From Alphaproteobacteria bacterium (lineage in GTDB: Bacteria; Pseudomonadota; Alphaproteobacteria; RS24), in contig JAQWIP010000019.1 of assembly GCA_029248825.1 (NCBI GenBank), positions 1 to 10,863 of the forward strand: a DNA stretch of 10,863 bases, given 5' to 3'. Numbering within the stretch: the stretch's first letter is position 1; every line of letters starts with the position of its first letter. The notes beneath the pieces were generated by a model. The model ran no database searches, was not told the origin of the DNA, and saw only the letters and a list, made by a program, of their open reading frames with translations. Of the stretch, positions 1 through 6,436 are shown one piece after another. The translations under genes and the position numbers were made by a program.

Positions 1-65
1 GCAAGCCTCGGGCGAAACGCAAATCCAAATCCAAATCCAAATCCAAATCCAAGGGAGCTAAATAA
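1..65 (+). CDS. 3' end of probable Mrp/Mnh antiporter subunit G (partial)
   Basis: Only the last 20 codons are inside the window, reading from base 3 and ending at TAA 63-65. The visible tail is very basic: a Lys-Pro-Arg-Ala-Lys-Arg start, then an alternating Lys-Ser run, then Gly-Ala-Lys. The stop overlaps the next start as TAATG, so the two genes are probably translationally coupled. Nothing in these 20 residues identifies the protein. The call as MnhG/PhaG, a small three-helix subunit, rests on gene order, because E-F-G commonly precede the MbhD/MbhE-B-C-D block in split Mrp clusters. The Lys-Ser run is encoded by a perfect hexanucleotide repeat. The adjacent frame starting at base 2 is also open to a TAA at 59-61, but it would read Gln-Ile repeats and is less likely given the TAATG coupling. 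Confidence 0.55.
   Translation, partial: KPRAKRKSKSKSKSKSKGAK
21..50 (+). repeat. Perfect hexanucleotide tandem repeat (AAATCC)5
   Basis: Five exact head-to-tail copies of AAATCC fill bases 21-50. In the frame ending at TAA 63-65 each unit encodes Lys-Ser, so the repeat lengthens a basic C-terminal tail. The unit length is a multiple of three, so slipped-strand gain or loss of units would change tail length without shifting the frame. Confidence 0.95.
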
Positions 66-646
66 TGGCTGGCTTCTTGGTCAATGCATCGCTTATCGCG
101 CTTCTGGCGCTGATTGCCATTCTGGCTTTGCGTTTGCATCGCCTGTTTGCCGTGGTCATGTTATCGGGTGCGTTTTCTCTGGTCGCCGCCTTGCAATTTG
201 TGGTGCTGGATGCCGTGGATGTGGCTTTCACCGAAGCCGCCGTGGGCGCCGGCATTTCGACAGTTCTGGCGCTGGCCACTTTGTCGCTTTTGCCAGCCGA
301 AGAAAAACCGCATTCCATTTCTTTGGTTCCCGCTTTTCTGGCCACGCTCACGGGGCTGCTATTGGCGGTGGCGGTAACGGATTTGCCAGACTTTGGCGAT
401 GCCAAAGCGCCGATACATAATCATGTCGCGCCCGAGTATATTGTTGGCAGCGAGCAAGCTATCGGCGTGCCAAATATCGTTACCTCGGTACTGGCCAGCT
501 ATCGCAGCTTTGATACATTCGGCGAAACGCTGGTGGTCTTCACGGCGGCTTTGGCGGTACTACTGATTATTGGCGGCTATACGCGCACGCCGCAAAAGCC
601 GAAAAAAGCCAAACGTAAATCGAGAGGAGGCCGCAATGCAGGATGA
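65..646 (+). CDS. Stand-alone MrpA C-terminal-type subunit (MbhD/DUF4040 plus MbhE-like)
   Basis: This 193-aa membrane protein corresponds to the C-terminal end of MrpA, which is encoded as separate MbhD and MbhE proteins in membrane-bound hydrogenases. Residues 3-22 and about 27-49 are hydrophobic helices. The MbhD/DUF4040 signature DVAFTEAAVGAG spans residues 52-63, with Asp52 and Glu57 in the membrane. Helices follow at about 64-76 and 86-104. The MbhE-like part has NIVTSVLASYRSFDTFGET at residues 137-155, with Asp150 and Glu154, and then a last helix at about 156-171. The protein ends in a Lys/Arg-rich tail, 173-190. The family is thought to line part of the ion pathway between the antiporter subunits and the rest of the complex. 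AGGGAG at 52-57 sits 7 nt before the ATG, which overlaps the upstream stop. Its end overlaps mnhB by 11 nt. Confidence 0.88.
   Translation: MAGFLVNASLIALLALIAILALRLHRLFAVVMLSGAFSLVAALQFVVLDAVDVAFTEAAVGAGISTVLALATLSLLPAEEKPHSISLVPAFLATLTGLLLAVAVTDLPDFGDAKAPIHNHVAPEYIVGSEQAIGVPNIVTSVLASYRSFDTFGETLVVFTAALAVLLIIGGYTRTPQKPKKAKRKSRGGRNAG
622..630 (+). promoter_or_regulatory. Ribosome binding site that decides the mnhB start
   Basis: GAGAGGAGG at 622-630 lies 5 nt before the ATG at 636. The mnhB frame is open further upstream to an ATG at 570, but that extension would add a 22-residue basic, non-MnhB segment and overlap the previous gene by 77 nt. The strong ribosome site supports 636. Confidence 0.85.
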
Positions 647-1121
647 TGTCGTCATTCGAGTGGTCGCCAAAGTGATGATACCCGCCGTCATGCTGTTTGC
701 GCTTTATGTGCAGTTTCATGGCGACTATGGGCCTGGCGGTGGCTTTCAAGCGGGGGTTATTTTTGCCTCGGCTTTTGTTCTCAATGCGGTCGTCTTTGGC
801 CTCAACAAAGGCCGCCATGTTTGGCCTGCCCGATATAATTTGATGGGTATTTGCGGCGGCGTGTTGATTTATGGACTTACCGGGGTCGGTGGCATGGTGT
901 TGGGCGAGAATTTCTTGAACTTCAACGTGCTGTCCAGTGACCCGATTGCTGGCCAGCATTTGGGCATTCTTTTGGTTGAATTTGGCGTCGGGCTGACCGT
1001 GGCCGCAGTGATGGTTATGTTGTTCTTCACTTTCGCGGGGCGCACGGCGCATTTGCGATTGCTGTCGAAATCGGACGCGCATGAGCGCAAAATTTCCGCT
1101 TCAAAGAAGAGGCGAAAATGA
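636..1121 (+). CDS. mnhB: Monovalent cation/H+ antiporter subunit B (MnhB/MrpB)
   Basis: A 161-aa membrane subunit of the Mrp antiporter, close to the usual family length of about 140-160 aa. The MnhB hallmark GPGGGFQAG is at residues 32-40, preceded by a first helix at about 7-27 and His28. Further helices lie at about 41-56, 68-89 and 107-134. The acidic residue Glu115 is in the LVEFGVGL stretch of the last helix. The C-terminal tail, 137-161, is strongly basic. MnhB carries no redox centre. In the family it is needed for assembly and for Na+/H+ exchange by the whole complex. The start overlaps the upstream gene by 11 nt and the end overlaps mnhC as ATGA, so its translation is probably tied to both neighbours. 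Confidence 0.93.
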   Translation: MQDDVVIRVVAKVMIPAVMLFALYVQFHGDYGPGGGFQAGVIFASAFVLNAVVFGLNKGRHVWPARYNLMGICGGVLIYGLTGVGGMVLGENFLNFNVLSSDPIAGQHLGILLVEFGVGLTVAAVMVMLFFTFAGRTAHLRLLSKSDAHERKISASKKRRK

Positions 1122-1501
1122 TCGTAATGACCGACCAGCTTTTAGGCCAATGGAATTATTACCTTGTCATCATCTTGATGATGATCGGCTTTTATGGCGT
1201 CATCGCGCGCGGCAATATGGTGAAGAAAATCGTCGGGCTGAATATTTTTCAGACCTCGGTTTTCATGCTCTATATCTCCATGGGCAAAGTGGCCGAAGGC
1301 AGCGCCCCTATTTTAACGGGCGACCCCACAACGGTCTATTCCAACCCTTTGCCGCATGTGCTTATTCTCACCGCCATTGTAGTGGGCGTCTCTACCACGG
1401 CCGTGGGCTATGCGCTGATCATTCGCATTCAAGAGAGCTTCGGCACAATTGAAGACGACGATATTATTGCCCAGCTAGATGATGAGGAAGAAACCGCATG
1501 A
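1118..1501 (+). CDS. mnhC: Monovalent cation/H+ antiporter subunit C (MnhC/MrpC, NuoK-like)
   Basis: A 127-aa homologue of the complex I subunit NuoK. Three hydrophobic helices are visible at about residues 13-30, 36-55 and 78-103. The subunit C signature NPLPHVLILTAIVVG is at 76-90, followed by VSTTAVGYAL. NuoK-type subunits take part in ion translocation along the membrane arm. The C-terminal tail, from about residue 105, is acidic (EDDD, then DDEEE), in contrast to the basic tails of the upstream subunits. The start overlaps the mnhB stop as ATGA, with AAGAGG a few bases upstream. A second in-frame ATG at 1127 is possible but would break the overlap pattern. The stop overlaps mnhD, again as ATGA. 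Confidence 0.93.
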   Translation: MIVMTDQLLGQWNYYLVIILMMIGFYGVIARGNMVKKIVGLNIFQTSVFMLYISMGKVAEGSAPILTGDPTTVYSNPLPHVLILTAIVVGVSTTAVGYALIIRIQESFGTIEDDDIIAQLDDEEETA

Positions 1502-2991
1502 TGCAGCACCTTCCTATTTTGCAAGTTCTTCTGCCGCTTCTCGCAAGCCCTTTCGCAGCCCTTCTGCGCGGGCGCGATGTTGCGTGGGGGCTGACTTTTG
1601 TCACCACCGGACTTGCCTTTCTAATTTCCATCGCCCTGTTTTTCCAGCAGCGCGCCATCGGCGAGACGATGATTTATGAGCTTGGCAATTGGGCCGCGCC
1701 CCTTGGCATTGTCTATGTCATCGATGCAGCCAGCGCGCTGGTTTTGCCCGTCATTAGCGGCATTGGCTTTATCGCCACTTTGGCGGCGCGCCAATTGGTT
1801 GCGGCCGAGATTGACGCGCGCGACCATGGCCTTTTTTATGCCGCTTGGCTGCTGACCATCGCTGGCATGATGGGTCAGGTGACCACGGGCGATGCGTTTA
1901 ATATTTTCGTTTTCCTCGAAATCTCGTCGCTTTCGGCCTATGCGCTGGTGGCCATGGGCGCGGGGCGCGACCGGCGCGCGCTGCCGGCGGCGTTTAATTA
2001 TCTCATCCTAGGAACTGTCGGCGCCACTTTCTATGTCATCGGGCTGGGGCTGCTATACATGCTGACTGGCACGTTGAACTTGGCCGATTTGGCCGAGCGC
2101 CTGCCCCATGTCGAGGAAACCCGCGCCGCCTTTACCGCCATGGCGTTCATCGCGCTGGGGCTGTTTTTAAAAATGGCGCTCTTCCCCTTGCACTTCTGGT
2201 TGGTGCCAGCCTATGCACATGCGCCCTCGGCGGTGACCGCGCTGATGGCCTCTACCGCCACCAAGGTTTCGGTCTATGTGCTTATCCGCCTGATTTTCGG
2301 CGTCTTTGGCGTTGAGTTCCCTGGCCTTGCCGATGCCGTGGGGCTATTGGTTTTGACGCTCGGCATTGCAGGCGCTTTCGTTGGCACTTTGGCGGCCATC
2401 GTCGAGACGGATTTGAAAAAACTATTCGCGCAATCTTCCATCGCGCAATTGGGCTATATGGCCATCGGCATTGGCGCCATGAGCGCAACGGGTTTGGCGG
2501 CGGCTTTCTTACATTTGTTCAATCACGCGCTGATGAAGGGCGCTTTGTTTTTGGCCATCGGCATGATTGCCGCGCAAGCTGGACGCGCCACGATGGGAAC
2601 CATTCAAGGCGCGGGAAAACAAATCCCCATCACCATGACGGCGATTTTATTCGGCGGTTTGGCGCTTATCGGCGTGCCGCTTACGGCTGGCTTTATTTCC
2701 AAATTATATCTCATCCGCGCCCTATTGGAGCAGAACTTCTGGCTCTTGGCCGGACTTACCTTCATCAGCTCGGCTTTGGCTTTGGCCTATGTTTGGAAAA
2801 TCATCGAAGCCGCGTGGCTGCAACCGCGCCCGAATGGCGCGCCCGTTTTGCGCGAGACGGCCAGCCAATATATTCCGGCTTGGATTATGGTCGTCGCCAC
2901 GCTCGGCTTTGGCATTTACGCCACGCCGCTCGTCGAGGCCGCTTTTGCGGCGGCGCATGTGTTTATTCCCTCGGTTGCGGGGGCTAATTAA
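1498..2991 (+). CDS. mnhD: Monovalent cation/H+ antiporter subunit D (MnhD/MrpD)
   Basis: A 497-aa polytopic protein of the proton-conducting NuoL/M/N family with about 14 membrane helices, near the usual MnhD length. The key polar residues are present: Glu141 in FVFLEISSLSAYAL (helix 5), Lys225 in LFLKMALFPLHFW (helix 7), His232, Lys256 in TATKVSVY (helix 8), and Lys347 in HLFNHALMKGALFL (helix 12). QLGYM at 317-321 is another family marker. These residues form the charged axis that moves protons within the membrane. It should be one of three antiporter modules in this complex. The start overlaps mnhC as ATGA, with GAGGAAG at 1484-1490. An ATG immediately downstream (1501) would give a one-residue-shorter protein. 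The stop overlaps the next gene as TAATG. Confidence 0.93.
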   Translation: MMQHLPILQVLLPLLASPFAALLRGRDVAWGLTFVTTGLAFLISIALFFQQRAIGETMIYELGNWAAPLGIVYVIDAASALVLPVISGIGFIATLAARQLVAAEIDARDHGLFYAAWLLTIAGMMGQVTTGDAFNIFVFLEISSLSAYALVAMGAGRDRRALPAAFNYLILGTVGATFYVIGLGLLYMLTGTLNLADLAERLPHVEETRAAFTAMAFIALGLFLKMALFPLHFWLVPAYAHAPSAVTALMASTATKVSVYVLIRLIFGVFGVEFPGLADAVGLLVLTLGIAGAFVGTLAAIVETDLKKLFAQSSIAQLGYMAIGIGAMSATGLAAAFLHLFNHALMKGALFLAIGMIAAQAGRATMGTIQGAGKQIPITMTAILFGGLALIGVPLTAGFISKLYLIRALLEQNFWLLAGLTFISSALALAYVWKIIEAAWLQPRPNGAPVLRETASQYIPAWIMVVATLGFGIYATPLVEAAFAAAHVFIPSVAGAN

Positions 2992-4427
2992 TGTCGGCTG
3001 AAAATCTTATTTATACGCTGCTCAGCCTGCCGCTTTTGGCTTCGGCGTTGGTTTTACTGTTTCGCAATCAGCCGAATTTGCGCGATGGCCAAGCCGTCTT
3101 GCTCGGGATTATCAGCGCCGGTGCCGCGTTTCAGCTTTATCTTTTGCCCACGGGCGCCAGTCTGACGCTGCTTGAGCTTGCCCCTGGCTTGACCTTGAGC
3201 TTCACGCCAGAGCCTTTGGGCAAATTATTTGCACTGGTCGCTGGCACGCTATGGCCTTTGGCAACGCTTTATACCATCGGATATATGCGCGGCGCCAAAG
3301 AGAAGAACCACACGCGCTTCCTGTTCTTCTACGCCGTGGCCATTCACGCCACTATGGGCATCGCGCTATCGGGCAATTTATTGACGCTATTTGTGTTCTA
3401 CGAAATGCTAACTTTCTCCACCTATCCGTTGGTGACCCATAAGGGCGACGAAGCGGCTTTGAAGGCGGGGCGCGTCTATCTGGGCATTTTGGTTGCCAGC
3501 TCCATCGTCTTCTTACTGTTTGGGGTCATCGGCGTTTGGGCGATGGCTGGCACGCTCGACTTTGTTTCGGGCGGCATTTTGGCGGGCAAAATAGACCCTT
3601 TCTATGTGCCGGCTCTCTTGGCGTTATTTGCTTTCGGCATTGGCAAGGCGGCGCTGATGCCACTGCATCGTTGGTTGCCAGCGGCCATGGTCGCGCCCAC
3701 GCCCGTCAGTGCTTTGCTGCACGCTGTGGCGGTGGTGAAAGCGGGCGTGTTTACCGTCTTGAAAGTCGGTGTCTATATTTTCGGCATTGATTTCTTGAAA
3801 GAAACCGGCGGCAGCGAATGGCTGGTTTGGGTTGCGAGTTTCTCTATTCTGGCCGCCTCGATTGTCGCCATGACCAAAACCAATTTAAAGGCACGACTGG
3901 CCTATTCTACCGTCAGCCAATTGGGCTATATCGTCATGGGCATGGCGCTGGCCACCCCATTTGCGGCCTCAGGCGCGGCTTTGCATATTGCCGCGCACGG
4001 GGCGGGCAAAATTACTTTGTTCTTCTGTGCAGGCGCCATTTATGTCGCCCATAAACGCACCGACATCCAAGACATGAACGGGCTGGGCCGCACCATGCCG
4101 ATTACCTATACGGCGTTTGCCTTGGCCGCTTTGTCGATTATAGGCGTGCCGCCTTTGGCTGGCGCTTGGTCTAAGTTCATGCTGATGGGCGGCGCGCTCG
4201 ACAATGGTTATCTCTTGGTGCTGGGCGTCTTAATGGTGTCGTCGCTGTTAAACTTGGTTTACCTCGGCGAGATTGTTATTCGCGGTTTCTTCGCGAACCC
4301 GACCCGCAAACTCAAGGGCGTGCAAGAAGCCCCCCTCACCATGCTCTTGCCCCTATCGATGACCGCGCTTTTATCGCTGGCGCTGTTTTTCGCCATCGAC
4401 CTATTCATTATAGATTTTGGAGGCTAG
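2991..4427 (+). CDS. Second complex I-like proton-translocating antiporter subunit (NuoL/NuoM/MnhD family)
   Basis: A 478-aa membrane protein with about 14 helices and a full set of the charged residues expected in an active module: Glu138 in FVFYEMLTFSTYPLV, Lys219 in FGIGKAALMPLHRWLP, His226, His244 and Lys250 in SALLHAVAVVKAGVF, and Lys340 in HIAAHGAGKITLFF. The PLHRWLP and PTPVSALLHA segments look closer to NuoL/MrpA N-terminal modules than to MnhD. It may therefore do the job of the missing MrpA antiporter domain, which is inference. DIQDMNGLGRTMPIT (358-372) is typical of the loop after helix 12. The start overlaps the mnhD stop as TAATG. The gene ends 2 nt before the small membrane gene. 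NADH dehydrogenase catalytic subunits are not encoded nearby, so this is not part of complex I itself. Confidence 0.88.
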   Translation: MSAENLIYTLLSLPLLASALVLLFRNQPNLRDGQAVLLGIISAGAAFQLYLLPTGASLTLLELAPGLTLSFTPEPLGKLFALVAGTLWPLATLYTIGYMRGAKEKNHTRFLFFYAVAIHATMGIALSGNLLTLFVFYEMLTFSTYPLVTHKGDEAALKAGRVYLGILVASSIVFLLFGVIGVWAMAGTLDFVSGGILAGKIDPFYVPALLALFAFGIGKAALMPLHRWLPAAMVAPTPVSALLHAVAVVKAGVFTVLKVGVYIFGIDFLKETGGSEWLVWVASFSILAASIVAMTKTNLKARLAYSTVSQLGYIVMGMALATPFAASGAALHIAAHGAGKITLFFCAGAIYVAHKRTDIQDMNGLGRTMPITYTAFALAALSIIGVPPLAGAWSKFMLMGGALDNGYLLVLGVLMVSSLLNLVYLGEIVIRGFFANPTRKLKGVQEAPLTMLLPLSMTALLSLALFFAIDLFIIDFGG

Positions 4428-4429
4428 GC

Positions 4430-4681
4430 ATGGCGAAACCGAGACCAACCAAATTCACATCGGCTAACGGGCTGCGCCTTTTGTTGGCGCTGGCCGCTTT
4501 TCTGCTGCTGGCCGAAGTCTTCGTGCATCGCCACGCCTATTTTGCGCTCGAAGCCTTGCCTTTGTTTTTTGCCGCGTTTGGCTTTCTCGCCTTCCTCGTC
4601 CTTATCGCTGTTAGTTGGCTGGTCGCCAAATGGGTCACCCGCTCGGCCGATTATTACGATACGCCAGAGGGAGACGCCTAA
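4430..4681 (+). CDS. Small two-helix membrane protein of the antiporter cluster
   Basis: An 83-aa protein I cannot assign to a named Mrp subunit. It has a short basic N-terminus, a hydrophobic helix at about residues 14-32, a His-Arg-His turn at 33-35, a second and longer helix at about 43-66, and a hydrophilic end with Arg71 and DYYD at 74-77. TGGAGG at 4418-4423 gives a good ribosome site 6 nt before the ATG, and the gene fits exactly between the second and third antiporter subunits (2 nt before, 0 nt after). That spacing and the membrane topology argue that it is real and is a small accessory or assembly subunit. From memory, similar small proteins ending near a DYYD motif occur in comparable clusters, but I cannot confirm this. 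It is shorter than the usual MnhF and has two rather than three helices. Confidence 0.8.
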   Translation: MAKPRPTKFTSANGLRLLLALAAFLLLAEVFVHRHAYFALEALPLFFAAFGFLAFLVLIAVSWLVAKWVTRSADYYDTPEGDA

Positions 4682-6385
4682 ATGGTCGATGTGCTGCTTT
4701 CCATTCCTGGGCTTCTTCTGATTGTCGGCGCGCTGCTTGTGCCTATGCTGCCGCATGCGCCGCGCCAAGCCTATATGTTGGCGCTCATCGCTGGGTCTGG
4801 ATATCTGACTTTCGGCATTGAGACGGGCGTCCATGTAACCGCAACTTTGGGCGGATTGGATCTCATTCTGGTGCGCGCCGAGGCGATGACCAAACCTTTC
4901 GCCTTGGTGTTTCACCTCGCCGCCGCACTCAATGTTTTTTACGCCATGCATGACGCCAATAAATCGACACCGACCGCCGGATTGGCCTATGCGGGCGCGG
5001 CCATTGCGGCACTCTTCGCTGGCGATTTCCTTACCCTCTTCTTGTATTGGGAGCTGACCGCCGTGACTTCGGTTTTCTTGGTTTTGGCAGGCACGGGCGC
5101 GCGCAGGCTTGGCGCCGCCATGCGCTATTTGCTGATGCAAGTCGGCTCGGGCGTGGTGCTATTGGCGGGCGCGGTTTTACTTTGGCGCGACGGCACCGGC
5201 CTGACGCTGCAAGCGCTGGATGCGCTGACCCCCGCAGGCCTTTGCGTGCTGCTGGCCTTTGGCATTAAAGCCGCTTTCCCGCTGGTCAACGGCTGGTTGC
5301 AAGATGCCTATCCCGAAGCCTCGCCCAGCGGCACGGTCATGCTCTCGGCTTTCACCACCAAATTGGCGATTTACATGTTGGCCATTTGCTTTGCAGGCTT
5401 TACGCCGCTGATTTACATCGGCGTCGCGATGGCCGTCTTGCCGATTTTCTTCGCCGCCATGGAAACGGATTTGCGCCGTGTGCTGGCCTATTCGTTGAAC
5501 AATCAATTAGGCTTCATGGTCATCGGCATTGGCATTGGCACCGAGCTGGCCTTGAACGGCACGGTGGCACATGCTTTCGCCAGCACGATATATCAGGGAC
5601 TTTTGTTCATGGCGCTTGGCGCGGTTTTGCATCGCACCGGCACGGCCAAAGCCACCGAGTTGGGGGCTTTGGCAAAATCCATGCCGCTAACAGCGATTTT
5701 CTGCTCGGTCGGCGCGCTGTCGATTATCAGCTTCCCGCTGCTCTCTGGCTTTGTGACCAAATCCTTGACCCTCGGCGCGGTTGCCAAAGAGGGTTATTTT
5801 TGGGTCTGGCTGGCAATGGTTTTTGCCACGGTCGGCGCCGTGCAGCATGTCTTTATCAAGGCGGTCTATCTGCCTTTCTTCGGCCCGTCCCGCAAGCGGC
5901 TGAAAGCCAAAGAAGCGCCCCTTGGCATGTTGGTCGCCATGGGCGGCGCCAGTGCGCTTTGCTTGGGCATCGGGGTCTATCCCGAACCGCTTTATGCGCT
6001 GCTGCCCTATGGCGCGCGCTATGACGTTTGGAAAGCGGGCTATGTTTTGGGCGAGCTGCAATTACTGGTCTTTGCAAGCCTCGGCTTTGTTGTTTTGTCT
6101 TGGCGCGGCGTTTACCCTGCGCCCATCGACACGACGGTTTTGAACACGGATTATCTTTTCCGCCGCGCGCTACCCCGCGCCACTCTGGCCATTGCGCGCC
6201 CTGTTTTGCGGGTCTGGTTTGTGGTTTTGGGTGGCCTGAAACGCGGCGTTTTGCAGACCCTAAAAATCAGCGAACAAGCCAGTCGCGAAAGCGGCCTAGT
6301 ATCGGGCATTGCTTCCATCGGTGCGGCGGCGGGTATTTTCCTCGCCATGTTCGCGCTGATGCTCATTCTTCGCCAAGTCATGTAA
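4682..6385 (+). CDS. Third antiporter-like subunit (MnhD/NuoL family) with C-terminal extension
   Basis: A 567-aa polytopic protein. It keeps Glu124 in FLYWELTAVTSVF (helix 5), Lys196 in FGIKAAFPLVNGWLQDAYPEA (helix 7) and Lys227 in SAFTTKLAIY (helix 8). It differs from the two upstream paralogues at other channel positions. By hand alignment, the helix-12 Lys (Lys347 in MnhD) is Gln305 in HAFASTIYQGLLFM, and MnhD His232 is Asn203. After the usual last helix near residue 460-475 there is an extra segment: a polar stretch with TTVLNTDYLFRR (484-495), a basic amphipathic region at about 497-535 and a final helix at about 541-564. This recalls the extra C-terminal helices of NuoL and MrpA. The start directly follows the small gene's TAA, with AGAGGGAGA upstream. 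This is the last gene of the cluster. It could be a weakly conducting or structural module. Confidence 0.87.
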   Translation: MVDVLLSIPGLLLIVGALLVPMLPHAPRQAYMLALIAGSGYLTFGIETGVHVTATLGGLDLILVRAEAMTKPFALVFHLAAALNVFYAMHDANKSTPTAGLAYAGAAIAALFAGDFLTLFLYWELTAVTSVFLVLAGTGARRLGAAMRYLLMQVGSGVVLLAGAVLLWRDGTGLTLQALDALTPAGLCVLLAFGIKAAFPLVNGWLQDAYPEASPSGTVMLSAFTTKLAIYMLAICFAGFTPLIYIGVAMAVLPIFFAAMETDLRRVLAYSLNNQLGFMVIGIGIGTELALNGTVAHAFASTIYQGLLFMALGAVLHRTGTAKATELGALAKSMPLTAIFCSVGALSIISFPLLSGFVTKSLTLGAVAKEGYFWVWLAMVFATVGAVQHVFIKAVYLPFFGPSRKRLKAKEAPLGMLVAMGGASALCLGIGVYPEPLYALLPYGARYDVWKAGYVLGELQLLVFASLGFVVLSWRGVYPAPIDTTVLNTDYLFRRALPRATLAIARPVLRVWFVVLGGLKRGVLQTLKISEQASRESGLVSGIASIGAAAGIFLAMFALMLILRQVM

Positions 6386-6412
6386 AAAAAAGGGCGCTCC
6401 GAAGAGCGCCCT
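6384..6412 (-). terminator. Intrinsic terminator of the leftward acyl-CoA dehydrogenase operon
   Basis: A perfect 9-bp stem, AGGGCGCTC (6391-6399) pairing with GAGCGCCCT (6404-6412), encloses a 4-nt loop. Read on the minus strand the loop is UUCG closed by a C-G pair, the very stable tetraloop type, and the stem runs into eight T residues. The T run lies over the stop codon of the opposite gene (TAA 6383-6385). On the plus strand the stem is followed by AAATCG with no T run, so it is at best a weak terminator for the antiporter operon. The gap 6386-6436 between the two convergent genes holds nothing else that I can see. Confidence 0.92.
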
Positions 6413-6436
6413 AAATCGTCTATCTGGGTTTGGCGA

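Noticed and set aside
21..50. CRISPR-like or origin iteron array
   Set aside because: The units are 6 bases long, contiguous without spacers and inside a coding frame, so it is a simple microsatellite.
570..635. Upstream ATG extending mnhB by 22 residues
   Set aside because: The extension is basic and unlike MnhB N-termini, and the strong ribosome site at 622-630 points to the ATG at 636.
4424..5140. A 238-codon minus-strand frame under the small membrane gene and the third antiporter subunit
   Set aside because: Its product is very rich in Gln, Arg, Gly and Lys, the usual antisense image of membrane-protein codons, and it has no ribosome site or partner genes.
65..6385. Respiratory complex I or membrane-bound hydrogenase operon
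   Set aside because: No NuoB, NuoC, NuoD, hydrogenase or iron-sulfur subunits are visible, and MnhB and MnhC hallmarks are present, so a Mrp-type antiporter fits better. The region before base 1 was not seen.
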